From Trinickia caryophylli (GTDB lineage: Bacteria; Pseudomonadota; Gammaproteobacteria; Burkholderiales; Burkholderiaceae), in the NCBI RefSeq assembly GCF_034424545.1, contig NZ_CP139971.1, forward strand, positions 1,426,001 to 1,490,000: a stretch of DNA of 64,000 nt. The letters run 5' to 3'. Below are positions 8,494 to 16,672 of this stretch, in pieces; the stretch's first letter is position 1; the number at the start of each line of letters is the position of its first letter. The notes beneath the pieces were generated by a model. That model worked only from the letters and a program-made list of their open reading frames with translations, searched no databases and was not told where the DNA came from. A program made the translations under genes and the position numbers.

Positions 8494-9210
8494 ATGAGCT
8501 ATCAATGGCTGACCCTGGCAGGTTATTGGAATGATTTCGTCCATGCGTCGTGGCTGACGCTCCAGGTCACGCTGCTGGCCTTCGTCGTTGCACTGCTGCT
8601 CGGCCTGCTCACCGCACTCGCGAGCGTATCGCGCGTCGGGCCGCTGCGCGCGATCGCACGGGTGTATATCGAAGCGATCCGCAATACGCCCGTGCTGCTG
8701 CAGATCTTCATCGTATTTTTCGGCCTGCCGTCACTGGGTATCACCCTCGATGCCTATACGGCAGGCGTCATCGCGTTAGGGGTGAACGTCGGCGCGTATC
8801 TCGCCGAGGTGCTTCGTGCCGGTATCCAGTCAGTGCCGCGTGGCCAGCTGGAAGCCGCGTCGCTTCTCGGTCTCGAGCGTTCGCAGATCTTCTTCGAGGT
8901 GGTGCTGCCGCAGGCCGCGCGCGCGGTCTATCCGGCGATCGTCAACAACCTCATTCAACTGTTGCTCGGCACGTCGCTCCTGTCGGCGATCGCGTTGCCG
9001 GAGTTGAGCGGAACAGCGACGGTCATCAACGCGCGCACGCTGCTCTATATCCAGACCTTTTCTACTACGCTGATTGCTTACTTGTTGCTGAGCAACCTGC
9101 TTTCGTGGCTGGCGGGACAGATCGGCGTACGGGTATTTCACCCGCCGCTCGTCATGAAGAAACGCGCGCGCCAGCCGTTTTTCGTCGCACGACAGGCCGA
9201 TCGCATCTGA
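8494..9210 (+). CDS. Polar amino-acid ABC transporter permease (HisMQ family)
   Basis: This is a 238-aa inner-membrane permease with the His/Glu/Gln/Arg/opine permease core: VTLLAFVVALLLGLLTALAS, YIEAIRNTPVLLQIFIVFFG (the signature E-x-x-R-x-T-P), then AEVLRAGIQSVPRGQLEAAS, the EAA loop that docks onto the ATPase. Five or so membrane spans are seen. A GGAGG lies just before the ATG at 8494. It follows the binding protein by 36 bp and precedes the second permease by 22 bp, giving a heterodimeric pore. Confidence 0.93.
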   Translation: MSYQWLTLAGYWNDFVHASWLTLQVTLLAFVVALLLGLLTALASVSRVGPLRAIARVYIEAIRNTPVLLQIFIVFFGLPSLGITLDAYTAGVIALGVNVGAYLAEVLRAGIQSVPRGQLEAASLLGLERSQIFFEVVLPQAARAVYPAIVNNLIQLLLGTSLLSAIALPELSGTATVINARTLLYIQTFSTTLIAYLLLSNLLSWLAGQIGVRVFHPPLVMKKRARQPFFVARQADRI

Positions 9211-9232
9211 GCGCTCAAACGGGAGACCGAAC

Positions 9233-9883
9233 ATGTCGCGCGAATTGTTGATGACCAGCCTCGCGATCCTATTTCAGGGATTGCTGGCGACCCTGCTTCT
9301 GTCCGCGGCGTCGATCGTGGGTGGAACGCTGATCGGATTGCTGGCAGCGGTATTGCGCACGTTCGGGCCGTGGGGTACGCCGCGCATCGCGAGGCTCTAC
9401 ACCGAACTGTTTCGAGGCACGCCCGTGCTGATCACGCTGATGTTCATCTATTTCGGGGTGTCGTACTTCGGCTACGCGCTCGACGTATTCGCCGCCGGCG
9501 TCGTGGGCATGAGCGTCTATCAGGGCGCCTACATCGCCGAGGTGCTCCGCTCCGGCATCGAAGCCGTGCCCAAAGGCCAGTGGGAAGTGTCGCAGATCCT
9601 CGGGCTTGGCAAGACCCAGGCGTTCTTCTCCGTGATCCTGCCGCAAACCGGAAAGATCGTGATGCCACCGCTCGTCGGCCAGTATTTATCGCTCATCAAG
9701 GACACGTCGATCGTCAGTATGATCGGCATGTCGGAATTGATGCATGGCGGCCAGGCCATCGTCGACCGGGTCGGCAAACCGGTGGAAATCTATGGTCTCG
9801 TTGCCGTGCTTTATTTCATTGTGTGCTTTCCACTGTCGCAGTGGGTGCGCCACCATGACGGAAGAAGGAGCCAGCGGTCGTGA
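9233..9883 (+). CDS. Polar amino-acid ABC transporter permease, second subunit
   Basis: This 216-aa partner of the previous permease has the same family marks: [20 protein letters not shown], and [20 protein letters not shown], the EAA motif (E-A-x-x-x-G-x-W-E) followed by [10 protein letters not shown]. It ends in a basic tail ([11 protein letters not shown]). The stop codon overlaps the GTG start of the ATPase gene (GTGA), which suggests translational coupling. Together the two permeases would make the membrane channel for the lipoprotein-delivered amino acid. Confidence 0.93.
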   Translation: MSRELLMTSLAILFQGLLATLLLSAASIVGGTLIGLLAAVLRTFGPWGTPRIARLYTELFRGTPVLITLMFIYFGVSYFGYALDVFAAGVVGMSVYQGAYIAEVLRSGIEAVPKGQWEVSQILGLGKTQAFFSVILPQTGKIVMPPLVGQYLSLIKDTSIVSMIGMSELMHGGQAIVDRVGKPVEIYGLVAVLYFIVCFPLSQWVRHHDGRRSQRS

Positions 9884-10632
9884 CCACCATCACTACGTCG
9901 AAGCCCATCATCAGCCTCACCGGCGTCAGCAAGTCGTTCGGTGCTACACAGGTCTTGAAGGCGATCGACCTCGATGTGCAGCCGGGCGAAGTGCTCGTGC
10001 TGATCGGAGCGTCGGGCTCCGGCAAGAGCACGGTACTGCGCATCATGAGCGGTCTTGAAACGGCCGACACGGGCGAAGTTTGGGTCAACGAAATACCGTT
10101 GCACGATGCGCGCCGGACGAAGGAAATCCGGGGGCATGTCGGTATGGTGTTTCAGCAATTCAATCTGTTTCCGCACAAGAGCGCGCTCGGCAATGTGACG
10201 CTCGCCCTGATCAAGGCGCGCAAGATGAACGCCGCAGACGCAAGCAAGCGTGCGATGGACGCGCTCGACCGGGTGGGGCTTGCCGACCGGGCCGAGCACT
10301 ACCCCAGCCAGCTCTCCGGCGGCCAACAGCAGCGTGTCGCGATCGCCAGAGCGTTGGCCGTCGAGCCGGGCATCATGTTCTTCGACGAAGCCACGTCGGC
10401 ACTGGATCCGGAACTCGTTGGCGAAGTGACCGAGGTTATGCGGGGACTGGCGCGCGACGGGATGACTATGGTCGTCGTCACGCACGAGATGGGCTTCGCG
10501 CGCAAGACCGCGGACCGCGTCGTATTCATGGATAAGGGCGTCATCGAAGAACAGGGCGCGCCCGAGGAGATTTTCGTGAACCCGCGGAACGAACGTACAC
10601 GACAGTTCCTGCACCGCGTGCTCGATCATTGA
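9880..10632 (+). CDS. Polar amino-acid ABC transporter ATP-binding protein (GlnQ/HisP type)
   Basis: This 250-aa ATPase has all motifs intact: Walker [10 protein letters not shown] (about 43-51), Q-loop [12 protein letters not shown], signature LSGGQQQR, Walker [14 protein letters not shown] and switch histidine in [10 protein letters not shown]. The start is a GTG at 9880, preceded by GAAGGAG at 9864-9870 and overlapping the permease stop. It is the energising subunit of the importer encoded at 7624-10632. The last gene of the run, an IclR regulator, follows 130 bp downstream with its own promoter space. Confidence 0.95.
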   Translation: MTTITTSKPIISLTGVSKSFGATQVLKAIDLDVQPGEVLVLIGASGSGKSTVLRIMSGLETADTGEVWVNEIPLHDARRTKEIRGHVGMVFQQFNLFPHKSALGNVTLALIKARKMNAADASKRAMDALDRVGLADRAEHYPSQLSGGQQQRVAIARALAVEPGIMFFDEATSALDPELVGEVTEVMRGLARDGMTMVVVTHEMGFARKTADRVVFMDKGVIEEQGAPEEIFVNPRNERTRQFLHRVLDH

Positions 10633-10761
10633 ATGTGTCTGAAAGGGCGTCGTGCGTTTGCGGGCCGCAGCATGGCGAAGCGTCACCCTATGCCCTTTGC
10701 GCGCTAAACTCGCGTCACACAAACGATAAACCGCGATCCTATCGCCGACGGAGTTGAAGGA

Positions 10762-11523
10762 ATGTCCGCACCAGAATCATCGAGGGCCAGGGGGGTCAGC
10801 CGCGTCATCGACATTCTCAAGCAATTGCATATCGCGCGGCGGCCAATGACGATGCGCGATCTGATCGAAGCGACCGGCGCGCCCCGTTCGAGCATCTACG
10901 AACTGGTCACCATGCTCACCGAAGCCGGATGGCTCGAGACGACCGCGGACGGAAGCGTCTTTTTCGGCCGCGAGATGCACTACTACGGCTCGGACTATGC
11001 CTCCCACAACGATCTGATCAGTCGTGCCCACCAGGCAATCCTCGCGCTGGTTCGAACGCACGACGAAACCGCGCAGTTGTGCATGCTCGAAGGCAACAAG
11101 TACACCGTGGTCTTGTCGGAGAACAGCTCGCGGCCCTTCAATATCAGTTCCGATATCGGCGTGAAGGTGCCGATTCCGTGGACCGCATCGGGTCGCCTGC
11201 TGCTCGCCCATATGCACGCGGAGGAAATTCGCAACTTGATCCCGGACGAAGACTTCATCCTCGACAACGGCAGACGCGTCGAATTTCAGGACTTTCTTCG
11301 TGATGTCGAACGTGCCGCCGAACAGGGGTACTGTTGCACCGAGGGTCTCTCCCATACCTTTCGCCTCTGCATGGCGGCGCCCATCCGCGACCGCACGGGC
11401 CTCGCCGTTGCAGCGCTGTGCTTCATGACGAGCCGGGATACGGATCCGGAGAAACGCGCGATGATGCTCGAAGATCTCATCAGGTCCGCCAAGACGTTAT
11501 CGCAACCTTACGCCCGCTTGTAG
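10762..11523 (+). CDS. IclR-family transcriptional regulator
   Basis: This 253-aa protein has an N-terminal winged helix (SRVIDILKQLHIARRPMTMR, DLIEATGAPRSSIYELV, TMLTEAGWLE) and the IclR effector domain from about 85 to 245. The ligand domain shows the usual VPIPWTASGRLLLAHM stretch and a conserved cysteine (GYCCTEGLS). Position after the amino-acid ABC operon suggests it controls that operon or a linked catabolic step. Its last 44 bases overlap, tail to tail, the 3' end of the alpha/beta hydrolase gene on the other strand. Confidence 0.9.
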   Translation: MSAPESSRARGVSRVIDILKQLHIARRPMTMRDLIEATGAPRSSIYELVTMLTEAGWLETTADGSVFFGREMHYYGSDYASHNDLISRAHQAILALVRTHDETAQLCMLEGNKYTVVLSENSSRPFNISSDIGVKVPIPWTASGRLLLAHMHAEEIRNLIPDEDFILDNGRRVEFQDFLRDVERAAEQGYCCTEGLSHTFRLCMAAPIRDRTGLAVAALCFMTSRDTDPEKRAMMLEDLIRSAKTLSQPYARL

Positions 11524-12268
11524 TTAAGGCAACCATGCCTTCGACGATGCGACAAAATTCGCCGGGCTCCTCCAGCATCATCATGTGGCCGACACCTTTC
11601 TGCACGACATAGTCACGTGCCGCGGTACGCGTCCACTCAGGCACATTCCACGCAGACGCGGATTTCTCGCCCGCAAGCAGGAACAGCGGCAGACCGCGCC
11701 GCACAACCGTTCGGATTCGGGATAGATACCCGTCGTCCCCCGTCTCGGCCACGACAGCGCTCGCCATCGCCTGGATCGTCTCTGCCGGCTGGTTCGCGAG
11801 CGCGCCGCGCGCCCATTCGACGCGCTGCGGTGTGATTGCGATGTCGCCTTTCGCCAACCACCCTTCGGGATCGGAAATCAGCCGCGCGTGTTCCGCGCAC
11901 CATTCGCCGTGGGGCATCGCGGCGATTTTTGCGCACCAGAACGCATCGGCAAGCGTGAAGTTCCCTTCTACATTGATGATGCCAAGTACACGGTCCGGAT
12001 CGAGCGCGGCCGCCAACATCGCCACGGCACCTCCAACGCTGTGCCCCAGCAAAACACAGGGTGCATCCACCTGTTCACGCAAATAGCGGACGACATATGC
12101 GGCCTGACGCTCGAGCGTGATCGCGTGCTTGTGCTCGCTCTTCAATTCGCCATAGCCGATCAAGTCTGGCGTATGAACGGAAACGGCACGCATCCGCTCT
12201 TGCGGAGCGAAGAAATCCAGCGACCCCATCAGGCCGTGAATCATGATTAACGGTGTGGCTGTTTTCAT
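11480..12268 (-). CDS. Alpha/beta-fold hydrolase
   Basis: This 262-aa serine hydrolase has the oxyanion-hole region MIHGLMGSLDFF, the nucleophile elbow GHSVGGA (Ser about residue 75), a core acid after the LPLFLLAGEKS strand and the catalytic histidine in KGVGHMMMLEEP near the C-terminus. No signal peptide is seen, so it is cytosolic. The substrate is unknown; the sequence looks like the broad esterase/lactonase group. It precedes the methyltransferase gene in the same direction only by position (methyltransferase start at 12890 is upstream), with 34 bp between them, so these two probably share a transcript. Its 3' end overlaps the IclR gene by 44 bp. Confidence 0.82.
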   Translation of the reverse strand: MKTATPLIMIHGLMGSLDFFAPQERMRAVSVHTPDLIGYGELKSEHKHAITLERQAAYVVRYLREQVDAPCVLLGHSVGGAVAMLAAALDPDRVLGIINVEGNFTLADAFWCAKIAAMPHGEWCAEHARLISDPEGWLAKGDIAITPQRVEWARGALANQPAETIQAMASAVVAETGDDGYLSRIRTVVRRGLPLFLLAGEKSASAWNVPEWTRTAARDYVVQKGVGHMMMLEEPGEFCRIVEGMVALTTSGRKVAITSWRT

Positions 12269-12302
12269 CTTTTTCTTTCACCTATCGATGGCCAAAACCG
12301 AC

Positions 12303-12890
12303 TCACCGCCGTCGGGCGATGAGTCGATGCACCCGCTTGCCGGAAGAAGCGTTGACGGCCTCGGCATCGAGCAACAATTCTGCCGCGCGGAGGCCATCCC
12401 GGACCCGCACGGCGTCGAATGCGGCGTAGAGTCGGCCGGCAGCATCGCGGGTGTCCGATTCCGCGACTCGCCAGCTCAGATAAAGCGTCCCCCCGGGCCT
12501 GAGAATGTCGAACAGACGGGTACAGGCTTGCGTAACTTCATCGGGTGGCAAATGCATGATCACGGTTTCGCACAGGACGTTGTCGAAGGAGTTGCTTGGA
12601 ATAACGTCCAGCGCAGGAAGTTCGGCGCGTTTGAAAACCAGCGATGGAAAATCGGCCGCGGCTTGGGCCAGCAATCCCTCGGAGGCATCGTAGCCGACGG
12701 CGGGGAAGCCATGACCATTGAGCCATGCGACATCGCGGCCAGCGCCGCAACCGATGTCCGCTGTTTTGCCGCCCGGGACGAAATAGCGCTGCAACAGCGC
12801 GTACATGTCGGCAGGCGGGGGCTGCTCGCGCCACTCGGCCGCATAGCGGCTCGCATGCGACGAGTAGGTTTCGACGGTCCGTTCGTCCAT
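12303..12890 (-). CDS. Class I SAM-dependent methyltransferase
   Basis: This 195-aa protein starts at ATG 12890 (MDERTVETYSSHASRYAAEW), a beginning typical of small methyltransferases; a further upstream in-frame start adds 31 residues with no family match. SAM-binding motif I is TADIGCGAGRDVAWL, motif II/post I is GYDASEGLL, and motif IV is FDNVLCETVIMHLPPDEV, followed by LRPGGTLYLSWRV. It belongs to the Methyltransf_25/11 group acting on small molecules, substrate unknown. It lies upstream of the alpha/beta hydrolase on the same strand with a short gap, so they may be co-transcribed. Confidence 0.85.
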   Translation of the reverse strand: MDERTVETYSSHASRYAAEWREQPPPADMYALLQRYFVPGGKTADIGCGAGRDVAWLNGHGFPAVGYDASEGLLAQAAADFPSLVFKRAELPALDVIPSNSFDNVLCETVIMHLPPDEVTQACTRLFDILRPGGTLYLSWRVAESDTRDAAGRLYAAFDAVRVRDGLRAAELLLDAEAVNASSGKRVHRLIARRR

Positions 12891-13051
12891 GCCAAACTCC
12901 CTCGGTCGAGTAATAACGATTGCGGCCGGATGAATCTCCGTCTTCACGGATTCCCTGGCTTGCCGAGGCGCCGGTCGGGCCAACTGGCCTCGAGCACGCG
13001 ATCATGTCGCGGGCGGCCACGTAATGCAGCGCACCGACCACCGCATCACGC

Positions 13052-13654
13052 TCACGACGACAGCCATCCGCGCCCGATAGGCCACGCCAGCAGTTTCCTA
13101 TAGAGCGCAATGAAACCGCGAGTCAGCGCGGCACCCGACATTTTCCACATTGGAGCAACCACCGCATAGGCCACGCACGCGACGGCGACGGCGCCTGCCA
13201 TGTCCAACGGAAAATGCACCCCGACAAAGATGCGCGCCCATGCCACGGCAAGACCCGCCAACAGCATGGATAGTCCGTAGCGGCGCTCACCAGCGAGTAG
13301 CAAGGTCAAAGCACCGCTTGCGAACACGGTGGCGTGGTCGCTCGGAAACGATGAATCCGGCGCGTGCTCGATAAACATATGGCCCAAGCCGATCATGAAC
13401 GGCCGCGGATGCATCCACCCGAGACCGATCAGCTGATTGATGCTGAGCGCAAGCAGGGCCACGCAGCACGCCCGTAGTGCGGCAGCGCGTCGACGCTCGC
13501 CGCCCGCGAGCCACAACACGGCGAGCACGAGCGGCACGACATAAATCACGTCGTCGGCAATATACCGCGCCACGTCGATGAGCCAGACGGGCGTCGACGG
13601 TGCCGCGTTGATCGACAGAAAGAGTGCGCGGTTTAGCGCTTCCAGTGCATTCAT
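13052..13654 (-). CDS. PAP2-family membrane phosphatase (undecaprenyl-diphosphatase-like)
   Basis: This 200-aa integral membrane protein has the three PAP2 catalytic motifs: a short K/R-x6-RP equivalent in GWMHPRPFMIGLG, SFPSDHATVF, and ARIFVGVHFPLDMAGA with the catalytic histidine. About five membrane segments are visible. The arrangement and length resemble BcrC-type undecaprenyl pyrophosphate phosphatases, which recycle the cell-wall lipid carrier at the outer face of the inner membrane and can give bacitracin resistance; lipid A phosphatases are an alternative. It stands alone on its strand, with hipBA divergent on the other side. Confidence 0.83.
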   Translation of the reverse strand: MNALEALNRALFLSINAAPSTPVWLIDVARYIADDVIYVVPLVLAVLWLAGGERRRAAALRACCVALLALSINQLIGLGWMHPRPFMIGLGHMFIEHAPDSSFPSDHATVFASGALTLLLAGERRYGLSMLLAGLAVAWARIFVGVHFPLDMAGAVAVACVAYAVVAPMWKMSGAALTRGFIALYRKLLAWPIGRGWLSS

Positions 13655-13778
13655 CGGTCTAGATCGCAGGGAAATCAGCCGATCTTAGCCGTCGAACCTT
13701 ATGAAAAGCTTAGGGCGCCACCTGCCTACTCGGACGCCGGGCACCGAGTCAGTCTAGATGCACCTCGCGTATGATATG

Positions 13779-13794
13779 TCACACCATCGTGTGA
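13779..13794. promoter_or_regulatory. Inverted-repeat operator candidate upstream of hipBA
   Basis: TCACAC-CATC-GTGTGA is a perfect 6-4-6 inverted repeat about 75 bp upstream of the hipB start. A good -10 box (TATAAT at 13833-13838) lies between it and the gene. HipB-type antitoxins autorepress by binding short inverted repeats near their promoter, so this is the likely site. It differs from the E. coli HipB operator. Confidence 0.5.
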
Positions 13795-13869
13795 GAGATT
13801 ATGATCCCTAATACAACTTTCACGCGATGTCGTATAATATCCCGTATTCCCGGCGGCTCCGAGTATGAA

Positions 13870-14160
13870 ATGTCATTCGTCGATCAAGTCAAGGCGCTCC
13901 TTTCGCGCCGCGGCATGTCCGTCACCGAATTGGGTGACCTGACGGGCATCGCCCGCCCCAATTTGTCCGCGACCTTGGCGAGCAAGCACGACGCCAGGAG
14001 CAGCACGCTGGATGCGCTGGCAGCAGGTTTGGACGCGCAATGGGTACTCGTGCCAAAGGAGCACCTCGCAGCGGTCCGCCAAGTCCTGGCTGGGAAGGGT
14101 ACTGGGCCCGATCTCCAGGCGCCGAGCGCGGCGGAGATGTTTCTGAAGGGGCGCCGATGA
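13870..14160 (+). CDS. hipB: HipB-like XRE antitoxin
   Basis: This 96-aa protein has one XRE helix-turn-helix (MSVTELGDLTGIARPNLSAT, then LASKHDARSSTLDALAAGL) and a short C-terminal tail (PSAAEMFLKGRR) typical of HipB antitoxins that reach into the partner kinase. I start at ATG 13870 (MSFVDQVKALLSRRGM); the in-frame start at 13801 lies upstream of the -10 box at 13833 and cannot be on that transcript. Its stop codon overlaps the hipA start (ATGA at 14157), so translation is coupled. It would neutralise HipA and repress the operon. Confidence 0.85.
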   Translation: MSFVDQVKALLSRRGMSVTELGDLTGIARPNLSATLASKHDARSSTLDALAAGLDAQWVLVPKEHLAAVRQVLAGKGTGPDLQAPSAAEMFLKGRR

Positions 14161-15458
14161 CCGATGCAATCCATCCGCGCTACCTGAAAGTGCGGCTTTA
14201 CGATGAGGTCTGCGGCTATCTCTGTGAACTTGCCGGAAACTGCCGCTTCGTACCGTCCGAATCGTTCAAGGCTGCTAATGGCACGCCCACGCTCACGTTG
14301 TCGATGGCGATCCCAGGCGCTCCCGAGATTGCGGCCGACATCTTTTCAAACGCTTTCCACCCCGCGCTCTACAACACGGGCGGCAGGCTTCCGCCATTCT
14401 TCGCGGGACTCCTCCCCGAGAGCGATTTGCGCAGGCGGCTGGAAGCGACTCGCCACAATCCGGACGATCGGGATGACTTCGGCGTACTGGCTGCGGCCGG
14501 TGAAGACCTGCCAGGCGCAGTTGTCGTTCAGCCGCCCGTCGATGCGCACGGCATTCCAGCGTATGCACGAACGTTCGGTGCCACCGGCGGCGCCGACAAC
14601 CTCGAAATCAGCGTAACGGAAGGGGCCACCGAGGGCGCCGCCTCCATCTCCGGCGTGCAGGACAAGCTCGCGCTTTCGACCCTGGACAAAGGCAAGCGGT
14701 ACACGATGCCGGGGCACGGCAAGCTTTCCGATGTCATTGCAAAGCTTCCTGCCACAAACGACGACTCGCAGATCTTCAACGAGTACGTCTCCATGCAACT
14801 TGCCAAAGCAGCCGGTGTCAATGTCGCGTCGTGCGAGCCAATGAATCTCTCGATCATCGAAATCGACGGCCTTCAGGCCGCTGCAGGCACGGCGACGTCG
14901 TTTCTCGCCGTCGAACGCTACGATCGACAAGGCAACGAGCGCATCCACGTAGAAGATGCCTGCCAGTTGCTGGGGCGCATGCCGGCTGCCAAGTATGGGA
15001 AAGAGGAACAGTTCCGTCTGCTGCTGAGTTTGCTCGACGCCCTGAGTCCGCGCGGCGTGAAGGATGTCCGCGAATTCTTTGTGCGGCAAGCCGTCAACAC
15101 GCTTATCGGCAACAGCGACGCGCATCTCAAGAACTTTTCCGTCCTTTACGCGGACAAGGTTCACCCGCAGTTGTCCCCGGCATACGACATTGTTTGCGTC
15201 GCCGCGCTGCCGCGGTTCTCCACCTACGGGACGAACGTCGCCATCGATCGCATGCAGCGCGCTCAGACGCTCGATACCTACTCGGAACTGGCCAAGGCCG
15301 CAGGCATTGCTCAGCGTATCGCGACCGCCGCGGTGAAAGCAGCCGTATCCGCCGCTCAGGACACGTGGCCGAAGATGCTCGATGAGCTTCCGACGCCGCA
15401 AGGCATGAAGGAGGTGATCCTTGACCGCCTTAAAACGTTGCCGTTGGCGTCGCTCTGA
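14157..15458 (+). CDS. hipA: HipA-like serine/threonine kinase toxin
   Basis: This 433-aa protein has the two-part HipA structure: an N-terminal couple_hipA subdomain (about 10-125, with GRLPPFFAGLLPESDLRRRL) and the C-terminal kinase. Seen motifs are SISGVQDKLAL (163-173, glycine-rich nucleotide loop), the catalytic loop NSDAHLKN (319-326) and the metal-binding segment PAYDIVC (341-347). HipA toxins phosphorylate aminoacyl-tRNA synthetases and cause growth arrest; the target here is not known. No frameshift or missing residue is seen, so the pair is probably functional. It ends 20 bp before a truncated gene at 15478, which marks the start of a decayed stretch. Confidence 0.9.
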   Translation: MTDAIHPRYLKVRLYDEVCGYLCELAGNCRFVPSESFKAANGTPTLTLSMAIPGAPEIAADIFSNAFHPALYNTGGRLPPFFAGLLPESDLRRRLEATRHNPDDRDDFGVLAAAGEDLPGAVVVQPPVDAHGIPAYARTFGATGGADNLEISVTEGATEGAASISGVQDKLALSTLDKGKRYTMPGHGKLSDVIAKLPATNDDSQIFNEYVSMQLAKAAGVNVASCEPMNLSIIEIDGLQAAAGTATSFLAVERYDRQGNERIHVEDACQLLGRMPAAKYGKEEQFRLLLSLLDALSPRGVKDVREFFVRQAVNTLIGNSDAHLKNFSVLYADKVHPQLSPAYDIVCVAALPRFSTYGTNVAIDRMQRAQTLDTYSELAKAAGIAQRIATAAVKAAVSAAQDTWPKMLDELPTPQGMKEVILDRLKTLPLASL

Positions 15459-15477
15459 TACTCTCTTCGATTGAGAA

Positions 15478-15669
15478 TTGAAAACTCTGGGCCGTGCCGC
15501 GCAAGCCGCCTTTGCCGTCCTCGCTTTCGTGTTATCCGAATCCGCCGCCCTCGCGGACACGACGGTGCACTCGCTTGCCGGTGTACGGGGCGCGATGCAT
15601 ACCACGGACGCCCGGAAAGTGCTCGATCATTCGATGGGCGACGCGCTGCATCCCCGTTTGTTCCGGTGA
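15478..15669 (+). pseudogene. Truncated N-terminal copy of the secreted protein encoded at 24231-25181
   Basis: Starting near a TTG at 15478 this reads a signal-peptide-like stretch (AAFAVLAFVL...ALA) followed by ADTTVHSLAGVRGAMHT and DHSMGDAL. Over 28 residues after the signal it matches the intact protein at 24231 in 23 positions (ADTTVHSLSGVRGAMHT, DHSMSGAQ). Homology ends at about residue 55 and a stop follows at 15667. The break point coincides with the edge of a tyrosine-recombinase remnant on the other strand, so recombination probably cut the gene. No function is known for the family. Confidence 0.7.
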
Positions 15670-15835
15670 TCTCAAATTGCACTGACCGCTGGGTTTTCTG
15701 CTGCATGACGGTCGCTCTAGACGCCACATGGTTTCGTTACGGACATCCTGGACCTGCAACCGGTAAGATCGCACGTTCGCAACTCGCTATCAATTGCGAG
15801 ATTGAACATCGCGAGGTCGCGAAGTATCCGTCCGT
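15663..15835 (-). pseudogene. Decayed fragment of a tyrosine recombinase/integrase
   Basis: The minus strand carries RDLAMFNLAIDSELRTCDL in one frame, then LQVQDVRN in another, then VASRATVMQQKTQ and VQFEIT in a third. In order these are the conserved N-terminal part of a small phage-type integrase group common in Burkholderia (D-L-A-x-F-N-L-A-I-D-S-x-L-R-x-C-D-L, then x-V-x-D-V, then Q-x-K-T-Q-x-P-V-x-F-E-I). At least two frameshifts and loss of both ends make it non-functional; the catalytic R/H/R/Y part is missing apart from the first segment. Assignment rests on recalled family pattern. Confidence 0.6.
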
Positions 15836-15889
15836 AAACCCCATGCCTTCGGGTTGATCGCAGCCGTGATCGCCTTGGGGATGTTCCTA

Positions 15890-16055
15890 TTATTCGCAGT
15901 GAAGGGATCGGATCGTAGTCGTCCTCAAAGCATGGATCGGAATCTTCCAGTCGGCCTTCGACGCTTCCGCGTACCACGCCTGCAATGGCTGTTCGGCTTG
16001 AGCGTGACGTGCGCTGAAGGCAAGCAAGGTTCTTTTGGCAACGATTCTACGGTGT
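15890..16055 (-). pseudogene. Truncated HigB-family RNase toxin remnant
   Basis: On the minus strand the frame reads RRIVAKRTLLAFSARHAQAE, then QPLQAWYAEASKADWKIPIH, which is the recognisable first half of HigB toxins (M-R-I-V-x-K-x-T-L, A-E-x-P-L-x-A-W-Y-x-E, A-D-W). No start codon is left at the expected place (CAC CGT AGA) and the frame ends soon after DWKIPIH, losing the catalytic C-terminal half. No HigA antitoxin is seen. With the integrase fragment beside it, it marks an old mobile segment. Confidence 0.55.
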
Positions 16056-16172
16056 AAAACCCCATGCAGCCGTGCCGCCAGCGGGCTTCTTCCCGCTGAA
16101 CGGCGAGGTTGAATACGAATGCCCTGCAGTGCCGCAACAGCAGGAATTGCGCGTGGCCTCTTCCGATTTGGG

Positions 16173-16196
16173 TTCGCCGCAGCCCCCAAAACTTCG
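16173..16196 (+). promoter_or_regulatory. PIP/hrpII-type box (TTCG-N16-TTCG) before the 108-aa candidate effector
   Basis: TTCGC at 16173 and TTCGC at 16193 are separated by exactly 16 bases between the TTCG units, matching the plant-inducible-promoter consensus TTCGB-N15-TTCGB bound by HrpB/HrpX-type AraC activators of type III secretion genes. It lies 68 bp upstream of the ATG at 16265. The downstream -10-like CAGCGT (16235-16240, YANNNT) is 38 bases away, slightly further than the usual 30-32. No HrpB/HrpX gene is in the window. Confidence 0.5.
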
Positions 16197-16264
16197 CTGC
16201 GCGCGGTGCTGGATGCCCTGGCATCAGCAATACTCAGCGTTCCTGCAACCTGCCAAATGAGAAA

Positions 16265-16591
16265 ATGGGAAATTGTATTGGTGGTACTAGTACCGGTCAC
16301 ACATCGGCCACGACGCAGAACATTGCGCGCGAAAACTCTCTTGACCGACTGGATGCGGCGATAGGAAACCTCCAGCAAACGCGCCGGGAAGCGACGGCAA
16401 AAAACCCTGCATTGGCGCTCTTGGAACCGCGAAACAAGAATACCGAAGAATTGCTGCAGCAGGCGAGTGCGTTGAGTGCAGATCGTCGACGAACCGCGGG
16501 AAGGCCGGCATCAAACAACAATGCTGTGCCGAATAGCCAAGACTTGATCGATGCACTAAACAGTACCGCGCAGTCGTGGATGAGAGCCTGA
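16265..16591 (+). CDS. Candidate type III effector with N-myristoylation-type start
   Basis: This is a 108-aa protein from ATG 16265. It begins MGNCIGGTSTGHTSATT: Gly2 with Gly at position 6 fits the eukaryotic N-myristoylation pattern, and Cys4 is placed for palmitoylation, as in plant-targeted effectors such as AvrRpm1 and HopF2. The first 20 residues are rich in Ser/Thr/Gly and lack acidic residues, as in type III secretion signals; the rest is polar, helical and Asn/Gln/Ala-rich with no domain I recognise. No Sec signal or membrane segment is seen. A PIP-type box lies 68 bp upstream. The surrounding DNA is lower in GC than its neighbours. Effector status is inference; an unrelated small protein is possible, and the ribosome site (GAGAAA) is weak. 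Confidence 0.5.
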   Translation: MGNCIGGTSTGHTSATTQNIARENSLDRLDAAIGNLQQTRREATAKNPALALLEPRNKNTEELLQQASALSADRRRTAGRPASNNNAVPNSQDLIDALNSTAQSWMRA

Positions 16592-16672
16592 CCGCGCTCT
16601 ATGCACGGCCCGACGTGTTAAGGTTGACCTATTCAAAGGCGAAAGCCCGGCGTGTCGGAGTGGCTGGATCGA

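Noticed and set aside
13801..13869. Longer HipB starting at ATG 13801
   Set aside because: The -10 box at 13833 lies downstream of it; the ATG at 13870 gives the normal family start.
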